Positions 7,735-16,287 of a stretch of 43,195 nt of DNA are shown here, piece by piece. The first letter of the stretch is position 1; each line of letters starts with the position of its first letter. The DNA is from Actinomycetes bacterium (lineage in GTDB: Bacteria; Actinomycetota; Acidimicrobiia; Acidimicrobiales; Ilumatobacteraceae). Made by a program: the position numbers and the translations under genes. The stretch lies in contig JANXUF010000100.1 in NCBI GenBank assembly GCA_025356335.1, positions 1 to 43,195 of the forward strand, read 5' to 3'. The notes below the pieces were generated by a model that saw only the letters and a list, made by a program, of their open reading frames with translations, searched no databases and was not told the DNA's origin.

Positions 7735-7965
7735 GGGGGAAATGTCTCGGGTCGACCCGAACAATGACGATTTACGAGCCCTGCCATGCCGTGCTCGAAG
7801 AACCGTTTCCGCCACAGAACCACCGTGTTCACCGCCGTGTGCACGGCGTCGAGCCGAACAGCGGATAGTGCTCTGGTGAGTATCGAGATCGAGGAGTTGG
7901 TGTGCGAGCTCCCGGCAACGACCGGGGTGGCGTCGTCGCGTTGGAGTTGCGCGGAGCTGGCCCGT
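7735..7965. mobile_element. IS630-family transposase remnant with an inverted internal segment
   Basis: Two consecutive pieces of an IS630-type transposase lie on opposite strands. On the minus strand, 7870 to 7740 encodes the helix-turn-helix region AVHTAVNTVVLWRKRFFEHG followed by a GRPETFPP linker. On the plus strand, 7876-7965 encodes IEELVCELPATTGVASSRW and SCAELARE, which in this family directly follows that linker. Turning the segment between the 11-bp inverted repeats around restores the normal order, apart from one base that could be a slip in the C6 run. The rest of the transposase (catalytic DDE part) is missing, so the element is dead. Terminal inverted repeats of the IS were not found. 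Confidence 0.6.
7871..7881. repeat. Right 11-bp inverted repeat CTCTGGTGAGT
   Basis: Partner of 7724-7734; match is perfect over 11 bases and stops on both sides. Confidence 0.85.
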
Positions 7966-8109
7966 GAACACGAGCTTGGTGAGGCGGTCCCAGGCCCGTC
8001 GGGCGATCTCATCGAGTCGCACCGCAATCCGCATTTCCGCGACGTCGCCCGGCACAGACGGCCTGACGGCGGCGCGAGCGCGACCAGTCCAGCGTCGCGC
8101 CGCCGCAAC

Positions 8110-8288
8110 GAGGCATCCGTCGCGTTCGACCGCCACGTCCTGAATCGGGCTCATGCGTTCAGCTTCGTTGCCTGGCCAGCAAACCCACTGCTTCAACGAT
8201 TGGAAGGCGTCATGCTCGTGGCGCGCTGTCAGCAACCAACCAACGTTGATGTCGGCGCCCACACCGCCTCGTCGAGCATGATCCGCAC
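8110..8288 (-). pseudogene. Possible decayed PIN-like (DUF5615-type) toxin gene
   Basis: A GTG at 8288 has a strong ribosome site (GGAGG eight bases upstream) and begins VRIMLDEAVWAPTSTLV. That resembles the first strand and helix (RILLDE) of DUF5615 PIN-like proteins, usually toxin components. The frame stops after 19 codons. In another frame the next stretch reads IVEAVGLLARQRS, like the second conserved block (V.EVGLLG..D) of that family, followed by more stops. The picture is of a small gene broken by several frameshifts. The assignment rests on two short matches; it may be chance. Confidence 0.3.
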
Positions 8289-8405
8289 ATCAGGAGCACC
8301 TCCGCCCGATACGCCATCCACCCGATGTTCGACGCTACACCCAGCCACCGCGTTGAACGACGAGCCCACCGCACATAGCCCGGCGAACCACGGCGACGAC
8401 CCGCC

Positions 8406-9286
8406 TTACCGATCAACGATCCGCCACTCGGCGATGGCCTCCATCGCGCCGGGTGACAGATGGTGAATGCCTTCGGCACCGTCCGTCTTCGGTGGCCCGA
8501 GGTGAGTGCCGTGGGTCTTGTCATACGTGACCGCACGCCGTACGGTCGCCGTGGCGGCAGCGACATCGATGTCATCCCACGAAAGTCCGAGCGCTTCCGA
8601 GACCCTCGGTCCTTGGGTGAAGAGAATGTGGACGACGGCGCCATAGCGCAGATCCGCCGTCGCCTCGAGAAGCCTCGGAACTTCCAGCGCGGCGAGCGCC
8701 CGCCCCGGTTTGGTGTCGAGCTTCGGCGGCAGCAGCTCGGCGGCAGGACTGAAGGGAATGACGCCGAGCTGCACTGCTCGCCGAAACATCTGGCGCACTG
8801 TGACACGCGTGTTGGCGACAGTGCTTGCCGCAAGCTCGTCCAGCAGGCCCGACCGCCAACTGATCAGATCCTCCAGCGTCACGTCCGCAAGTGGCTCATG
8901 TCGGAGATCCTTGAGACGGGCGAGGCGTGTTCGTGCTTCGTCGAGTGAACCGGAGCGCAGGCGATGGCGAACCTCGGTCATCAGCCACCAGTCGATGAAC
9001 TCGGCGACGGTCGTCTGAGAGGTAAACCGGATCGAGGCCTTTATCGGCTTCACACCGACGGCAACAGCTGCGTCTTTCCGCAAACGACGACATTACGAGC
9101 TTTCCCCTGTACCCAGAGCCGCCGGCCAGCGATTTCGTACGACGCCAGCCACGCTTGCACGCCCTCGTGGAAATACAACGAAACCCGTTGGCCGCGTTGC
9201 CCCGCACGGTCGTCGCCCCGCTGGCGGTCATCGATCGCTTTCCTACCGGTTTCCGTGGCACGACGGCCTCCTTGTTCCGGCATCAA
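8406..9286 (-). pseudogene. Tyrosine integrase, frameshifted and truncated
   Basis: The first part (from about 9286) reads RVSLYFHEGVQAWLASYEIAG and WVQGKAR, the AP2-like N-terminal domain of phage and island integrases. A frameshift near 9095 moves the reading to the frame that continues LRKDAAVAVG and the SAM-like core-binding domain (TVAEFIDWWLMTEV...ARLKDLRHEPLADVTLEDLISWRSGLLDELAAS). The catalytic domain starts with GPRVSEALGLSWDDID, holding the first catalytic Arg, but stops at a TAA (8406) before the HxxR and Tyr boxes. The protein cannot be active. It lies about 170 bp from the 3' end of tRNA-Ser, the usual place for such integrases, and is the scar of an integrated element. Confidence 0.8.
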
Positions 9287-9457
9287 CGCGCTGAATCACG
9301 GGCGTGTACTGCAACCGAGACGACAAGCGCACTGCAACCGGTACTGCAACGCTCCGTGAACAAGCGTGAACACTGATGACCACCGAATCGCATCACCCCT
9401 GCTCGGAAGCCATGCTGTTCGAAATCGGTGAACAGCGGTGCGCCACGGTGGGCGCAT

Positions 9458-9545
9458 TGGCGGAACGAGAGGGATTTGAACCCCCGGGGCTGTGACACCC
9501 TTCCGCTTTCAAGGCGGATGCATTTGGCCGCTCTGCCATCGTTCC
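9458..9545 (-). tRNA. tRNA-Ser(UGA)
   Basis: Read on the minus strand, the acceptor stem GGAACGA pairs with TCGTTCC, followed by G and an encoded CCA. The anticodon arm CCGCCTTGAAAGCGG carries anticodon TGA. There is a long variable arm, as in class II serine tRNAs, and a T arm GGGGGTTCAAATCCCTC. All stems close. The tRNA 3' end faces the integrase remnant, so it is the likely attachment site of the lost element. Confidence 0.95.
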
Positions 9546-9666
9546 GCTTAGAAATCTACCGTCGCGACCGATGTCCCGTGCTACGCGACTCCCCACGTAG
9601 CACCGGCGACCGATCGATCGGCAACAGAATTCAGTGCGTTCGAACTCATCGGATGTCGATTGCATC

Positions 9667-12051
9667 TCAGGCTTCGTGACGATCGAGACCAGCGCCGATT
9701 GAACGAGTTGGTTGGAGGAATCGTGATTCGAGTGTTTGCGGGTCGAGCGGTTTCGAGAGCAGGAAACCCTGCGCTTCGTTGACGTGCTCGCGTCGCAGAT
9801 GATCGAGTTCCCCGGCCGTCTCGACGCCTTCTGCAAGCGTTCTGAGGCCAAGATCCTTGCCGAGTTGCACCAGCGTGCCGATGAGCGCTTTGGATTCCGG
9901 AGACGTCGTGATTGCACTGGTGAATGCACGGTCGATCTTCAAGCAATCGACGGGGAACTGACGCAGATAGGCGAGCGAGGAATACCCGGTCCCGAAGTCG
10001 TCGACGGCGATCCGCACGCCGAGGTCCTTGATCGTCTGTAGGCGTCCGGCGGTCGCAGCAGCGTTGCGCATCAACGCGGTTTCTGTCACCTCGATGATCA
10101 ACGATGTCGCTTCGAGGCCACTGCTCTCCAGCGCCTCCCGAATATGTTCGACGATCGCGTCGTGGTCGAGCTGACGACCGGAAACGTTGACGGAGATGTC
10201 GAGGGTGTCTCCCCGCCCGTGCCAGATGGCCGTCTGTCGACAGGCCTCACGCAGCACCCAACGCCCAACTTCCTGGATCATTCCGGTCCGTTCGAGGATC
10301 GGGATGAACTCGTCGGGCTGGATCACTCCGAGTACAGGATGTACCCAACGCAGGAGCGCCTCGACTCCGACGAGTGTGAGATCGTCGAGGTTGTAGATCG
10401 GTTGATACGCAAGCCGGAACTGCTGTCCTTCCATCGCTGAACGCAGGTCGAACTCAAGCTCGACGCGTCTGCTGATCGCACTGTGCATCTCCGGGAAGAA
10501 GACTTCATAGCGGTTTTTGCCGGCCTCCTTCGCCTGATACATCGCTACGTCGGCGTCGCGCAGCAGCTCATCGCCGGTCGCTCGGTCGCCGATGGCGATT
10601 CCGATGCTCGTTCCGACGATCAGCGGCATCGAAGTTCCGTCGAGGTCGAACGGCTGACGCATGACATCCAGCAGTCGCTCAGCGACCAATTCGGGCGCGA
10701 TGTTCAGACGTGCTCCATCGATCAGAATGACGAATTCGTCGCCGCCCATGCGGCCAACGGTGTCGGCATCGCGCAACGTACTGGTCAATCGAGCGGCGAC
10801 TGCCGCCAGCAGCCGGTCACCCGCCTCGTGGCCGAGTGTGTCGTTGACGTTCTTGAAGTCGTCGAGATCCATGTACAGGGCGGCGCAGCTCGTCGCGTTC
10901 CGACGGTTGCGCGCCAACAACTGGTCGATGCGGTCCATGATGAGTGCTCGGTTCGGCAGACCCGTCAGCGAGTCGTGCAACGCCTGGTGACGGAGCTCGC
11001 TCGTTCGTTCGTCGACGAGGAGCAGTGCCCGCGAACGGCTGCTTCCGAGGGACAGCACCAATGCCGCCAGCAGCCCGCTCAACGTCATCCCCGTGAGCAG
11101 CCAGCGGATCGCGACGCCATGGGAGAGAATTCCTCCTTCATTGATCTCGGCCGATGTGCGCACACTCCAGCCGTTGCGCAGATCCGTCGTGATCGTCCGA
11201 GCACCGGCGCCGGCAGCACCGACGGAGAACGAGACCGCCGACGAGTTGAGGTTGTAGTCCAGGGAGACCGCCACGCCTGGGAGTCCATGCAGCGCTTGGT
11301 CGAGCAACACCCGTGGATCGGACACGGTGCCGACCCAACCGAGAAAGGCCGCTCGCCGGGCAGCGACGGTCGTAGGGATCACACCGTCGCGATAGACCGG
11401 GATGTTCACCGACAGCAGATGAGATGTCCCGACAGCCACGGGCAGATACGTTCCCAACCCGGTATCGCGAGCGAGAGCGGTGGCGCTCGACGTGTCCCCC
11501 GCACACCAGTCAGTGCCCAACGGAGTGGCTGATTGTGCGGGTCGCCCCACTCCCCACTTCAGCAGGCAGTAGAACGGCCGATCCCCCGGCGGCAGCAGTT
11601 GAAACGGAGAGTCCGACGTACCAGGCGGATCTGCCGTCAGTTGAGTGACAAACGAGGCAAGGTCGGCTGCGGGCACGATCACGAGGACACCGAACCCGAG
11701 TACCTCGGGGTAACGATCCAGGACATGGGCAGTCGTCGCCCAACTGCGAAACTGTGCCTGTGTTGCCGCAGCGTTGGTGACGACGAATGCCGCAGCATTG
11801 ACCACCAGGTCGTCCTGGTGTTGCAGCCCGAGTTGCAGCCTTGCAGCGATGCCCTCCGACACCGCCTCGAATGCGCGTCTGGCGTCGTTCGAATCACCGT
11901 GAGCAATCGAGGCCGAAGCTACCGCCGACGCCGCGATGCCACTGACGGCGATCATCAGAGCGACCACCATCCACGGGCGGCGGGTGGAACGATGCTCGTC
12001 GGTCGTAGCGAGTGGGCGAGCGGAGTCGGACTGTTTCGACTGGCGACCCAT
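9667..12051 (-). CDS. CHASE-GGDEF-EAL cyclic-di-GMP enzyme
   Basis: A 794-residue membrane protein. A first transmembrane helix (about residues 28-50) is followed by an extracytoplasmic CHASE-type sensor (FEAVSEGIAARLQLGLQHQDDL...RYPEVLGFGV), a second helix near 320, a GGDEF domain and an EAL domain. The cyclase site is intact (GRMGGDEFVIL), and an RDAD inhibitory site lies five residues ahead of it. The phosphodiesterase side is also intact (VGVEALLRW, NVSGRQL, DDFGTGYSSLAYL, AEGVET). It can therefore both make and break cyclic-di-GMP, set by an external ligand. I chose ATG 12051 because GGGAG lies just upstream; a GTG at 12090 is possible. It lies 270 bp downstream of the response regulator; that gap shows no gene. 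Confidence 0.9.
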   Translation of the reverse strand: MGRQSKQSDSARPLATTDEHRSTRRPWMVVALMIAVSGIAASAVASASIAHGDSNDARRAFEAVSEGIAARLQLGLQHQDDLVVNAAAFVVTNAAATQAQFRSWATTAHVLDRYPEVLGFGVLVIVPAADLASFVTQLTADPPGTSDSPFQLLPPGDRPFYCLLKWGVGRPAQSATPLGTDWCAGDTSSATALARDTGLGTYLPVAVGTSHLLSVNIPVYRDGVIPTTVAARRAAFLGWVGTVSDPRVLLDQALHGLPGVAVSLDYNLNSSAVSFSVGAAGAGARTITTDLRNGWSVRTSAEINEGGILSHGVAIRWLLTGMTLSGLLAALVLSLGSSRSRALLLVDERTSELRHQALHDSLTGLPNRALIMDRIDQLLARNRRNATSCAALYMDLDDFKNVNDTLGHEAGDRLLAAVAARLTSTLRDADTVGRMGGDEFVILIDGARLNIAPELVAERLLDVMRQPFDLDGTSMPLIVGTSIGIAIGDRATGDELLRDADVAMYQAKEAGKNRYEVFFPEMHSAISRRVELEFDLRSAMEGQQFRLAYQPIYNLDDLTLVGVEALLRWVHPVLGVIQPDEFIPILERTGMIQEVGRWVLREACRQTAIWHGRGDTLDISVNVSGRQLDHDAIVEHIREALESSGLEATSLIIEVTETALMRNAAATAGRLQTIKDLGVRIAVDDFGTGYSSLAYLRQFPVDCLKIDRAFTSAITTSPESKALIGTLVQLGKDLGLRTLAEGVETAGELDHLRREHVNEAQGFLLSKPLDPQTLESRFLQPTRSIGAGLDRHEA

Positions 12052-12320
12052 GGGACTCCCAAGAACGACAAGATTCCTCTCGGGCCTCACGGTAACGACC
12101 GTTGTGATGGCGATCGAACGTATCGCGTCCTTTCGACCACTTTTAGTACATTTGCACTGCGACTGCCGAACTCGGCCTGCAACCGATCTGTCCGCCCACC
12201 GCCAGCACCCCGGCGATGACGTCCGACGGCCGACGACTGGTTCGTCGACACCGATGACGGAAACGGGCTGCCATCGGATGGGACCGCCTCCGGTTCAACC
12301 GCACGATCCGACGGCGGGGG

Positions 12321-12986
12321 TCAGCCGTCCACCGGATACTGGAGAATCCCCGCCCGCACCGCAATCGAAACGGCCTGCAGCTTCGAGTGCGCCTCGAGTT
12401 TGCTCAGCACCGACTGCACGTAGTTGCGGATCGTGTTGACGCTGAGGAACAGCTCGGCGGCGATCATTTTGTTCGTCCACCCCTTGGCGAGGCCATCCAG
12501 GACCTCGCGCTCGCGGTCGGTGAGATTGGAGCCGACCGTCGGCGGAGCGGGTTTGATCCTTCGCAACAGGCGAGCGAGCAGGGCGGGCGAGATGACCGCA
12601 TCCCCGCTGGCAGCAACTCGCACAGCTTCAGCGACCTCCTCGGCCGCCCGGTGTTTCGTCAAGAAGCCGGAGCACCCGGCCTCCATCGCCGAGAGCAGCA
12701 CCCGATCGTCCGTCGAGGCGGTCAGCATCACCACCGTGACCTCCGGATGTGACTCCTTGATGATCTCCGTGAGGGCCACACCGTCTTGCCCAGGCATCTG
12801 GAAATCGATGAGGACGACACGTGGTCGTAGCCGCCTGACCAGGTCCATCGCGTCGTTGCCGTTCTGCGCAATGCCCACCACGCTGATTCTGTCCTCGTCC
12901 GAGAGCAGCCGCGCCAGGCTCTCCGCGAACATGCGGTGATCGTCGACGATGATCACGTCGATCTGCGAACCGACTGCGTCACCCAT
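12321..12986 (-). CDS. LuxR/NarL-family response regulator
   Basis: A 221-residue protein. The receiver domain begins DVIIVDDHRMFAESLARLL (acidic pair DD), with the phospho-acceptor Asp in VVLIDFQMPGQDG, the Thr switch in VVMLTAS and the Lys in FLTKHRA. The C-terminal LuxR helix-turn-helix reads LTDREREVLDGLAKGWTNKMIAAELFLSVNTIRNYVQSVLSKLEAHSK. It should bind DNA when phosphorylated. The start ATG 12986 lies inside the end of the upstream kinase gene (8-base overlap), so the two are translated together. It is the likely output of the two hybrid kinases next to pilB. Targets are not known; the pilus genes are an obvious guess. Confidence 0.9.
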   Translation of the reverse strand: MGDAVGSQIDVIIVDDHRMFAESLARLLSDEDRISVVGIAQNGNDAMDLVRRLRPRVVLIDFQMPGQDGVALTEIIKESHPEVTVVMLTASTDDRVLLSAMEAGCSGFLTKHRAAEEVAEAVRVAASGDAVISPALLARLLRRIKPAPPTVGSNLTDREREVLDGLAKGWTNKMIAAELFLSVNTIRNYVQSVLSKLEAHSKLQAVSIAVRAGILQYPVDG

Positions 12987-14466
12987 CGATTGCCTCGCGT
13001 ATCGCTCGAAGGAGTACATGGACTTCGACGGGTTTCGTCAACGTTCGCCCGGTCGTCGGCGGCGCCTGAGAGTCATAGCCGGACATAAAGATGATCGGCA
13101 GCCGGTCACGCCGTTTCGCCAGTTGCCGGGCGAGTTCGTCGCCTCTCATCACCGGCATCGCAACATCTGTCACCACGACGTCGAAGTTCCCGCCGTCGTG
13201 TTCGAACAATTCGAGCGCCTGGATTCCATTGGCAGCTTGCACAACCGTGTAGCCGTCGGCAATCAGCGCACGGCTCATTCCCTCTCGAAGCGCCAGTTCG
13301 TCTTCGACGAACAGGATTCGTTCGGAGCCCCCGCTGCCAGACCTCGTCCTCGACTCGATCCGATCGTTCGTCACGATGGCGCCTGGAAGACGGACGGTCA
13401 CGGTCGTGCCGGCTCCGAGGATCGAGTCGATCTGGATCGATCCGTTCGTCTGCTCGACAATTCCGTGCACGATCGATAGCCCGAGGCCGGTGCCGTGTGC
13501 CGGCGGCTTGGTGGTGAAGAAGGGCTCGAATGCCCGTGCCACGACGTCTGCTGTCATCCCACTGCCGCCGTCGGTCACGGCAATGAGGACATCAGACGGG
13601 CGCGACGCCACTGTCGCCTCCGCCGATCGGGCTGCAATCTTCACGAATCCGCCGAGTGGCGTCGCCTCGCCGGCGTTGGTTGCCAGATTGAGCACGATCT
13701 GCTCCAACTGATGTCGATCGGCGAAGACCATCAACCGGGGCGAGGCGATTTCCAGTCGCAGCTCGATGTCTTCGCCGAGTGTTCGTTGCAGCGTTGGTGC
13801 CAACTCTTCGATGATCCTGCCTGCATCGAGCGCTGTGGGACGGACTGCCTCGCGGCGTGCAAACGTCAATAGTTGGTGGGTCAACGCGACGCCTCGTTCT
13901 GCCGCCGCCCGGATCTCACCGAGATCGGCGGCGACGACGGGATCATCGATCCGCCTGGCGATCAGGGTGCTGTAGTTGAGAATGACGCCCAACAGGTTGT
14001 TGAAATCGTGGGCCACGCCGCCGGCGAGTTGCCCGAGGCTCTCGAGTCGTTGCGTCGTCGCCTCACGCAGCGCCACCACATCGAATGTGCGCTGTGAGAC
14101 GGTGACCGAGCTGACCGTGATTTCTGCCGGAAAGGTCGATCCGTCGCGACGACGTGCCGAACGGATGCTGCTCTCACCGGGGGCCCGTATCGAACGGTTC
14201 CATCGATGATGTGCTTGTTCCGGTTCGTCGCCGTCGGCAAACCCTGCTGGAACGAGACGACAGATCTGTTGACCGACGAGCTCGACGTCCCAGCCGAACA
14301 ACACCAGCGCCCGCTCGTTGGCGAAGACGATGTCGCCCGCCTCGCCGACCACCAGCAATGGGTCAGGAGACGCGCGGAACAGGCTCACGAGGATGTCATC
14401 GTTCAGTTCCACGTCGACGTGCGACCGCCCTTCAGGAATGGCCGTCATGTGTTGCTGAACCGTCAT
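12979..14466 (-). CDS. PAS hybrid histidine kinase with C-terminal receiver
   Basis: A soluble protein of about 495 residues. A PAS domain (SLFRASPDPLLVVGEAGDIVFANERALVLFGW) leads into the DHp helix with the phospho-accepting His (GQLAGGVAHDFNNLLGVILN). The ATPase domain shows an N box (NLATNAGEAT), DGGSGM and the FEPFFTTKPPAHGTGLGLSIV lid. The receiver domain follows (ILFVEDELALREGM, VVVTDVAMPVMRG, IIFMSGYD, LTKPVEV). It has no membrane helix, so it senses an internal signal, perhaps through PAS. GTG 14472 is an alternative start. It overlaps the response regulator gene and follows the other hybrid kinase after 96 bp. Confidence 0.9.
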   Translation of the reverse strand: MTVQQHMTAIPEGRSHVDVELNDDILVSLFRASPDPLLVVGEAGDIVFANERALVLFGWDVELVGQQICRLVPAGFADGDEPEQAHHRWNRSIRAPGESSIRSARRRDGSTFPAEITVSSVTVSQRTFDVVALREATTQRLESLGQLAGGVAHDFNNLLGVILNYSTLIARRIDDPVVAADLGEIRAAAERGVALTHQLLTFARREAVRPTALDAGRIIEELAPTLQRTLGEDIELRLEIASPRLMVFADRHQLEQIVLNLATNAGEATPLGGFVKIAARSAEATVASRPSDVLIAVTDGGSGMTADVVARAFEPFFTTKPPAHGTGLGLSIVHGIVEQTNGSIQIDSILGAGTTVTVRLPGAIVTNDRIESRTRSGSGGSERILFVEDELALREGMSRALIADGYTVVQAANGIQALELFEHDGGNFDVVVTDVAMPVMRGDELARQLAKRRDRLPIIFMSGYDSQAPPTTGRTLTKPVEVHVLLRAIREAIDG

Positions 14467-14562
14467 TCCCACTCAGAGCGTACTCCTCTTCACCGCCTGC
14501 GGCTTCAATACCAACGAACCTCGACACAGCCCTGGCCGGCCGATTGGCCGCAGTCCGCACCG

Positions 14563-16155
14563 CTACGACTCGGTCAGGAATGAACCGACTCGATCGACGA
14601 AATCGTCGAGGGCGAACGGCTTGGCGATGAAGTGGGCATGCGAGCCGGGTGCGCCGTCGTCAGCGAAGACGTTGGCCGTGTAGCCGGAGAGAAAGAGGTT
14701 CGGCATATCGAGGCCGCAAGCCGCCAACTCGTCCGCCAATTCCCTGCCGCTCAGCCCCGGCAGGACGATATCCGTGACGAGCAGGTGGACCCGACCGACA
14801 TGCTGCTTCGCCAGTACCATCGCCTCCTCGGCGCTTCCTGCAGCGAGGATCGTGTAGCCCTCCTCTTCGAGGACTCTCGACATCAGGCGCAGCAGGGCCG
14901 GTTCGTCATCGACCAGCAGCACCGTCGCCTGAACTGAGTCGGATCCCCCCGAGGCAACACCGGCGTGCGGTGCTTTCAGAGGTGCGTCGTGCCGCCGGAG
15001 ATGTATCTCGAACGTCGACCCTTTGGTGACCTCGCTCGACACGACGACGAAACCGTGGTTCTGGGTGACTGCACCGTGAACACCGGCCAATCCGAGGCCG
15101 ACACCCGAACCCGTCGGTTTGGTGGTGAAGAAAGGGTCGAAGATCTTCGGGAGATCGTCCGCCTTGATACCGGAGCCGTCGTCGCGAACAGTGATACGCA
15201 CGTAGTCGCCACCGACGACTTCGGGACGCGACGTAGAACCGGGATCCATTGACACGTTCGCCGTTTCGATCTCGATGGTGCCGAGCCCGTCGAGCGCCTC
15301 ACGGGCGTTGAGGCACAAGCTGATCACGATCAGATCGAGTTGGGCGAGATCCATTCTGACGGTCCACAGATTCGATCCGGGAATCCACTTGATCTCCACA
15401 CTGTCACCGACAATTTGTGTCAATGACGGCAGAAGTCCGGCGATGATCTCGTTGACGTCCAACGTCTTCGGATCGACCGATTGTTGTCGGGCGAACGTCA
15501 ACAGTTGCCGGGTGAGGCGTGCGCATCGTTCAGCCGCAGTCCGGATCTCGACCAGATCGTCGAGGACCGGATTGTTCGATCCGGTCGCGCCCGCCGCATA
15601 TTCGACACGCCCGAGAATGATCCCGAGCTTGTTGTTGAGTTCATGGGCGAGACCGCCGGCGAGTCGGCCGATCGATTCCAACTGTGCGGACTGCTGCCGC
15701 TGACTTTCGCGGTGAACCCGGTCGAGTTCAGCAATCTTCGATGCCGTGATGTTGTGATGACACATCACCACCCGCTGTTGGCTCCCGGCCAACTTCGTGA
15801 TCGTCAAGCGGAACCAGCGCCGTTGCTGCGGCGAGTCACATCGATAGTCGAGTTCGACGATCGAGGTGGCACCATCGCGCACCGACCGTATTCCATCGCG
15901 CACCGCCGAGACCACTGTGTCGGTTTCGTTGTCCAACCCGATGTCACCAACTGCCAGGTAGGTCAACCCGACCGGATCGAGGACACCCGGCTGGGCTCCG
16001 TTCGACGCTCCGAATTCTCTCCACGCCCGATTGACCGCAATGATGGTGCCGTCGGCATCCACCACTGCAATCGTGTCGACCAACGAATCGATCATCGCGT
16101 CTGCCGGCAGATCCCGCGCATCACGGTCATCCGACGAGACATCAGAATCTTCCAC
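14563..16155 (-). CDS. PAS hybrid histidine kinase with C-terminal receiver, paralogue
   Basis: A 530-residue protein with the same order as its neighbour: PAS ([29 protein letters not shown]), DHp with His ([20 protein letters not shown]), ATPase ([35 protein letters not shown]) and receiver ([40 protein letters not shown]). No membrane helix. The GTG start at 16155 has a CGGGAG ribosome site at a good distance. It lies 130 bp downstream of pilB on the same strand, so it is probably co-transcribed with the pilus motor gene and with the second kinase and response regulator. The two kinases look like an old tandem duplication. Confidence 0.9.
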   Translation of the reverse strand: MEDSDVSSDDRDARDLPADAMIDSLVDTIAVVDADGTIIAVNRAWREFGASNGAQPGVLDPVGLTYLAVGDIGLDNETDTVVSAVRDGIRSVRDGATSIVELDYRCDSPQQRRWFRLTITKLAGSQQRVVMCHHNITASKIAELDRVHRESQRQQSAQLESIGRLAGGLAHELNNKLGIILGRVEYAAGATGSNNPVLDDLVEIRTAAERCARLTRQLLTFARQQSVDPKTLDVNEIIAGLLPSLTQIVGDSVEIKWIPGSNLWTVRMDLAQLDLIVISLCLNAREALDGLGTIEIETANVSMDPGSTSRPEVVGGDYVRITVRDDGSGIKADDLPKIFDPFFTTKPTGSGVGLGLAGVHGAVTQNHGFVVVSSEVTKGSTFEIHLRRHDAPLKAPHAGVASGGSDSVQATVLLVDDEPALLRLMSRVLEEEGYTILAAGSAEEAMVLAKQHVGRVHLLVTDIVLPGLSGRELADELAACGLDMPNLFLSGYTANVFADDGAPGSHAHFIAKPFALDDFVDRVGSFLTES

Positions 16156-16287
16156 TTCGTCTGCTCCCGTGAGCGGCTGCTGCCCCCGGACACGGATCCG
16201 TCGCCGCTAGCACGGTACTACGGTTCGATCAGCACCATTCGCCGGCGCCGTCGTTACCTTCGAGACGTTTCACTGCACGGTCATCGA

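Noticed and set aside
7726..8262. Minus-strand open frame of 178 codons
   Set aside because: It crosses the IS630 and toxin remnants in the wrong frame and shows no domain.
9428..9679. Plus-strand open frame reading NERDLNPRG
   Set aside because: This is the usual false translation of a tRNA-Ser gene.
10483..11532. 349-codon open frame on the plus strand
   Set aside because: It runs antisense to the intact GGDEF-EAL gene and has no recognisable sequence.
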